From: Oscillatoriales cyanobacterium
Lineage (GTDB): Bacteria; Cyanobacteriota; Cyanobacteriia; Cyanobacteriales; Microcoleaceae
Assembly (NCBI GenBank): GCA_004292955.1
Contig: RDXX01000039.1
Location: 97,722 to 161,721 of the forward strand
Reading direction: 5' to 3'
Length of the DNA: 64,000 nucleotides
Notes under the pieces: generated by a model
Told to the model about the DNA's origin: nothing
The model's input: the letters and a program-made list of their open reading frames with translations, nothing else
Databases searched by the model: none
Translations under genes and position numbers: made by a program
In this document: in pieces, positions 62,998 through 64,000 of the stretch
Layout of the letters: the number at the start of each line of letters is the position of its first letter
How positions within the stretch are numbered: position 1 is the stretch's first letter

Positions 62998-63882
62998 TCA
63001 CCTCAATCCCAATAATAGCGCGATTCCGCCGATCGCACAAACCACACCCACAACAGCCCGGAGACTAACCTTTTCGCCCGCGAGTACGGCTAGAGGCAGT
63101 ATAAACAGGGGACTTGTAGAACTAAGTGCTTGAGCGATGGCTGCGGGTGCATATTTCAAGGAAGTCTGTTGCAGGAAAATTCCGAGATAGGTTCCCAAAA
63201 AAGCTGCTAAAATTATTGCACCTAATATTTTTGGCGCTTTTAATTGTTGGAAAGTGCCAAGGTTTGTGGGGTTGAGAAAGCACAGCATGACTGCCATACC
63301 TCCGCTCAAACGTAAGGCCGCTGTCCACAAGGGATCGATATCTATTTGAGCGAAGGCGGCGCGGGATAAAACTGCTCCGGCTGCGTGGGCTGTTTGTCCT
63401 AATAAACTAATGCCTAATCCTTGCCAAAGATGTTTTGATGGTAAGGTGGTTTCGGCTGTTCGTTCGGCAATCACCCAAGCTACGCCGCAGATTGTTAAAA
63501 GAATGCCTGTACAAGCAATAGGCGATAGCTTTTCTTGCAAAAATATCAAGCCGAATAAAGCTGTCAAAGGGGGAGATAGGGTTTCTAAAAGCAGCGCTCG
63601 CCTCGCGCCTAAATATTTTAATACGATAAAGAAAGCGGTGTCTCCGATGCCAATTCCTAGGGCGCCGCTGATGAGCAGCATTGCTAAAATATTCGGGTTT
63701 ACGGATGGTAAGGATTTGCCTAAGATTATTATCGTGGTAAGAAGCATGACCAGGGCGATCGCACCTTTGAGCAAGTTTAGTACAACTGCGGGGATTTGCT
63801 GTCCGACTCGCTGCCAGATTGTGGAAGATAGAGCCCAGACAAATGCAGCACCTAAAGCCGCGATTTCACCGATAAAATTCAT
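62998..63882 (-). CDS. EamA-family DMT transporter
   Basis: A 294-residue membrane protein with ten membrane segments in two EamA repeats: N-terminal EIAALGAAFVWALSSTIW, then GDTAFFIVLKYLGARRALLLETLSPPLTALFGLIFLQEKLS. The second repeat has GTYLGIFLQQTSLKYAPAAIAQALSSTSPLFILPLAVLAGEKVS. It exports or imports small metabolites; substrate unknown. TTTTAGATTTTAG tracts lie on both sides. Confidence 0.9.
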   Translation of the reverse strand: MNFIGEIAALGAAFVWALSSTIWQRVGQQIPAVVLNLLKGAIALVMLLTTIIILGKSLPSVNPNILAMLLISGALGIGIGDTAFFIVLKYLGARRALLLETLSPPLTALFGLIFLQEKLSPIACTGILLTICGVAWVIAERTAETTLPSKHLWQGLGISLLGQTAHAAGAVLSRAAFAQIDIDPLWTAALRLSGGMAVMLCFLNPTNLGTFQQLKAPKILGAIILAAFLGTYLGIFLQQTSLKYAPAAIAQALSSTSPLFILPLAVLAGEKVSLRAVVGVVCAIGGIALLLGLR

Positions 63883-63902
63883 GTGATTTTAGATTTTAGT
63901 TT

Positions 63903-64000
63903 TGACATACTCCCCGGCGTAAACGCGCGGGGATTCTTTACGCCTCATCGACTGATGCTACCTTTCATAGTCTTACTCTGTCTCCGCGTACATTTAAGGT
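63903..64000 (-). mobile_element. Right end of a second IS605-type element (extends beyond window)
   Basis: On the minus strand GAATCCCCGCGCGTTTACGC and CGGGGAGTATGTCA: a stem CCCC-GGCG/CGC-GGGG is at 63912-63932. That layout, with the TGTCA end, is like the right ends and omega RNA 3' parts of cyanobacterial tnpB elements. The tnpB itself would lie to the right of the window. Confidence 0.5.

Overview
This window comes from a filamentous cyanobacterium, probably of the Microcoleus/Oscillatoria type (Oscillatoriales). The evidence is dense GCGATCGC (HIP1) sites, a full-length hetR preceded by two patX-like genes, cyanobacterial markers (ferredoxin sulfite reductase, CRR7, a single-helix HLIP, DUF3611, MreBCD of cyanobacterial type), and many short interspersed repeats of the kind typical of large filamentous genomes. 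No rRNA, tRNA or CRISPR array was seen. The genus call is an inference from gene content.

Layout. 1-4.3 kb: a partial SLBB polysaccharide-export protein, cysC and an FAD oxidoreductase. 4.3-7.5 kb: two tandem patX-like genes (secreted peptides carrying RGSGR and RGTGR), a 1.1 kb leader and hetR; this is a complete HetR/RG(S/T)GR patterning module with a duplicated ligand gene. 7.5-15.2 kb: a DUF92 membrane kinase-like protein, a VOC protein, a lipase, a Lys/Ala-rich protein, a TPR protein, three small secreted proteins, a MazF-type toxin pair and rsmE. 15.6-23.2 kb: sulfite reductase with an unusual C-terminal DNA-binding-like tail, crr7, a glycosyltransferase, serS and an unknown protein. 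23.6-26.4 kb: a ketosynthase III fused to a haem-oxygenase-like diiron domain, translationally coupled to a membrane-associated protein; this looks like a small uncharacterised biosynthetic cassette.

26.8-29.7 kb: a small conserved-looking ORF, msrA and three small membrane proteins. 30-35.5 kb: a signalling or conflict cluster of HTH protein, FHA protein, caspase-like protease and membrane pseudokinase. 35.7-40.1 kb: a toxin-antitoxin island of five two-gene units plus a frameshifted relic, with its own HIP1-based hairpin repeat. 40.3-47.6 kb: argB, a HAD hydrolase, mreBCD, ssb, a TPR protein, a PD-(D/E)XK-like protein and a TPR relic. 47.7-53.6 kb: a PmbA-like protein, DUF3153 and LapA proteins, scpA and an NDP-sugar pyrophosphorylase. 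53.9-60.1 kb: speA, a RodZ-like protein, DUF3611, an HLIP, a small membrane protein and a MerR regulator. 60.4-64 kb: a decayed IS200/IS605 tnpB, a spermidine-synthase-like protein, an EamA transporter and the end of another IS605-type element.

Two themes cut across the window. First, small repeats are everywhere: heptamer tracts, palindromic units and MITE-like elements, one with a clear 8-bp target duplication. Second, some of these repeats sit in frame inside genes (DUF92 protein, rsmE, spermidine-synthase-like protein), where they lengthen the proteins.
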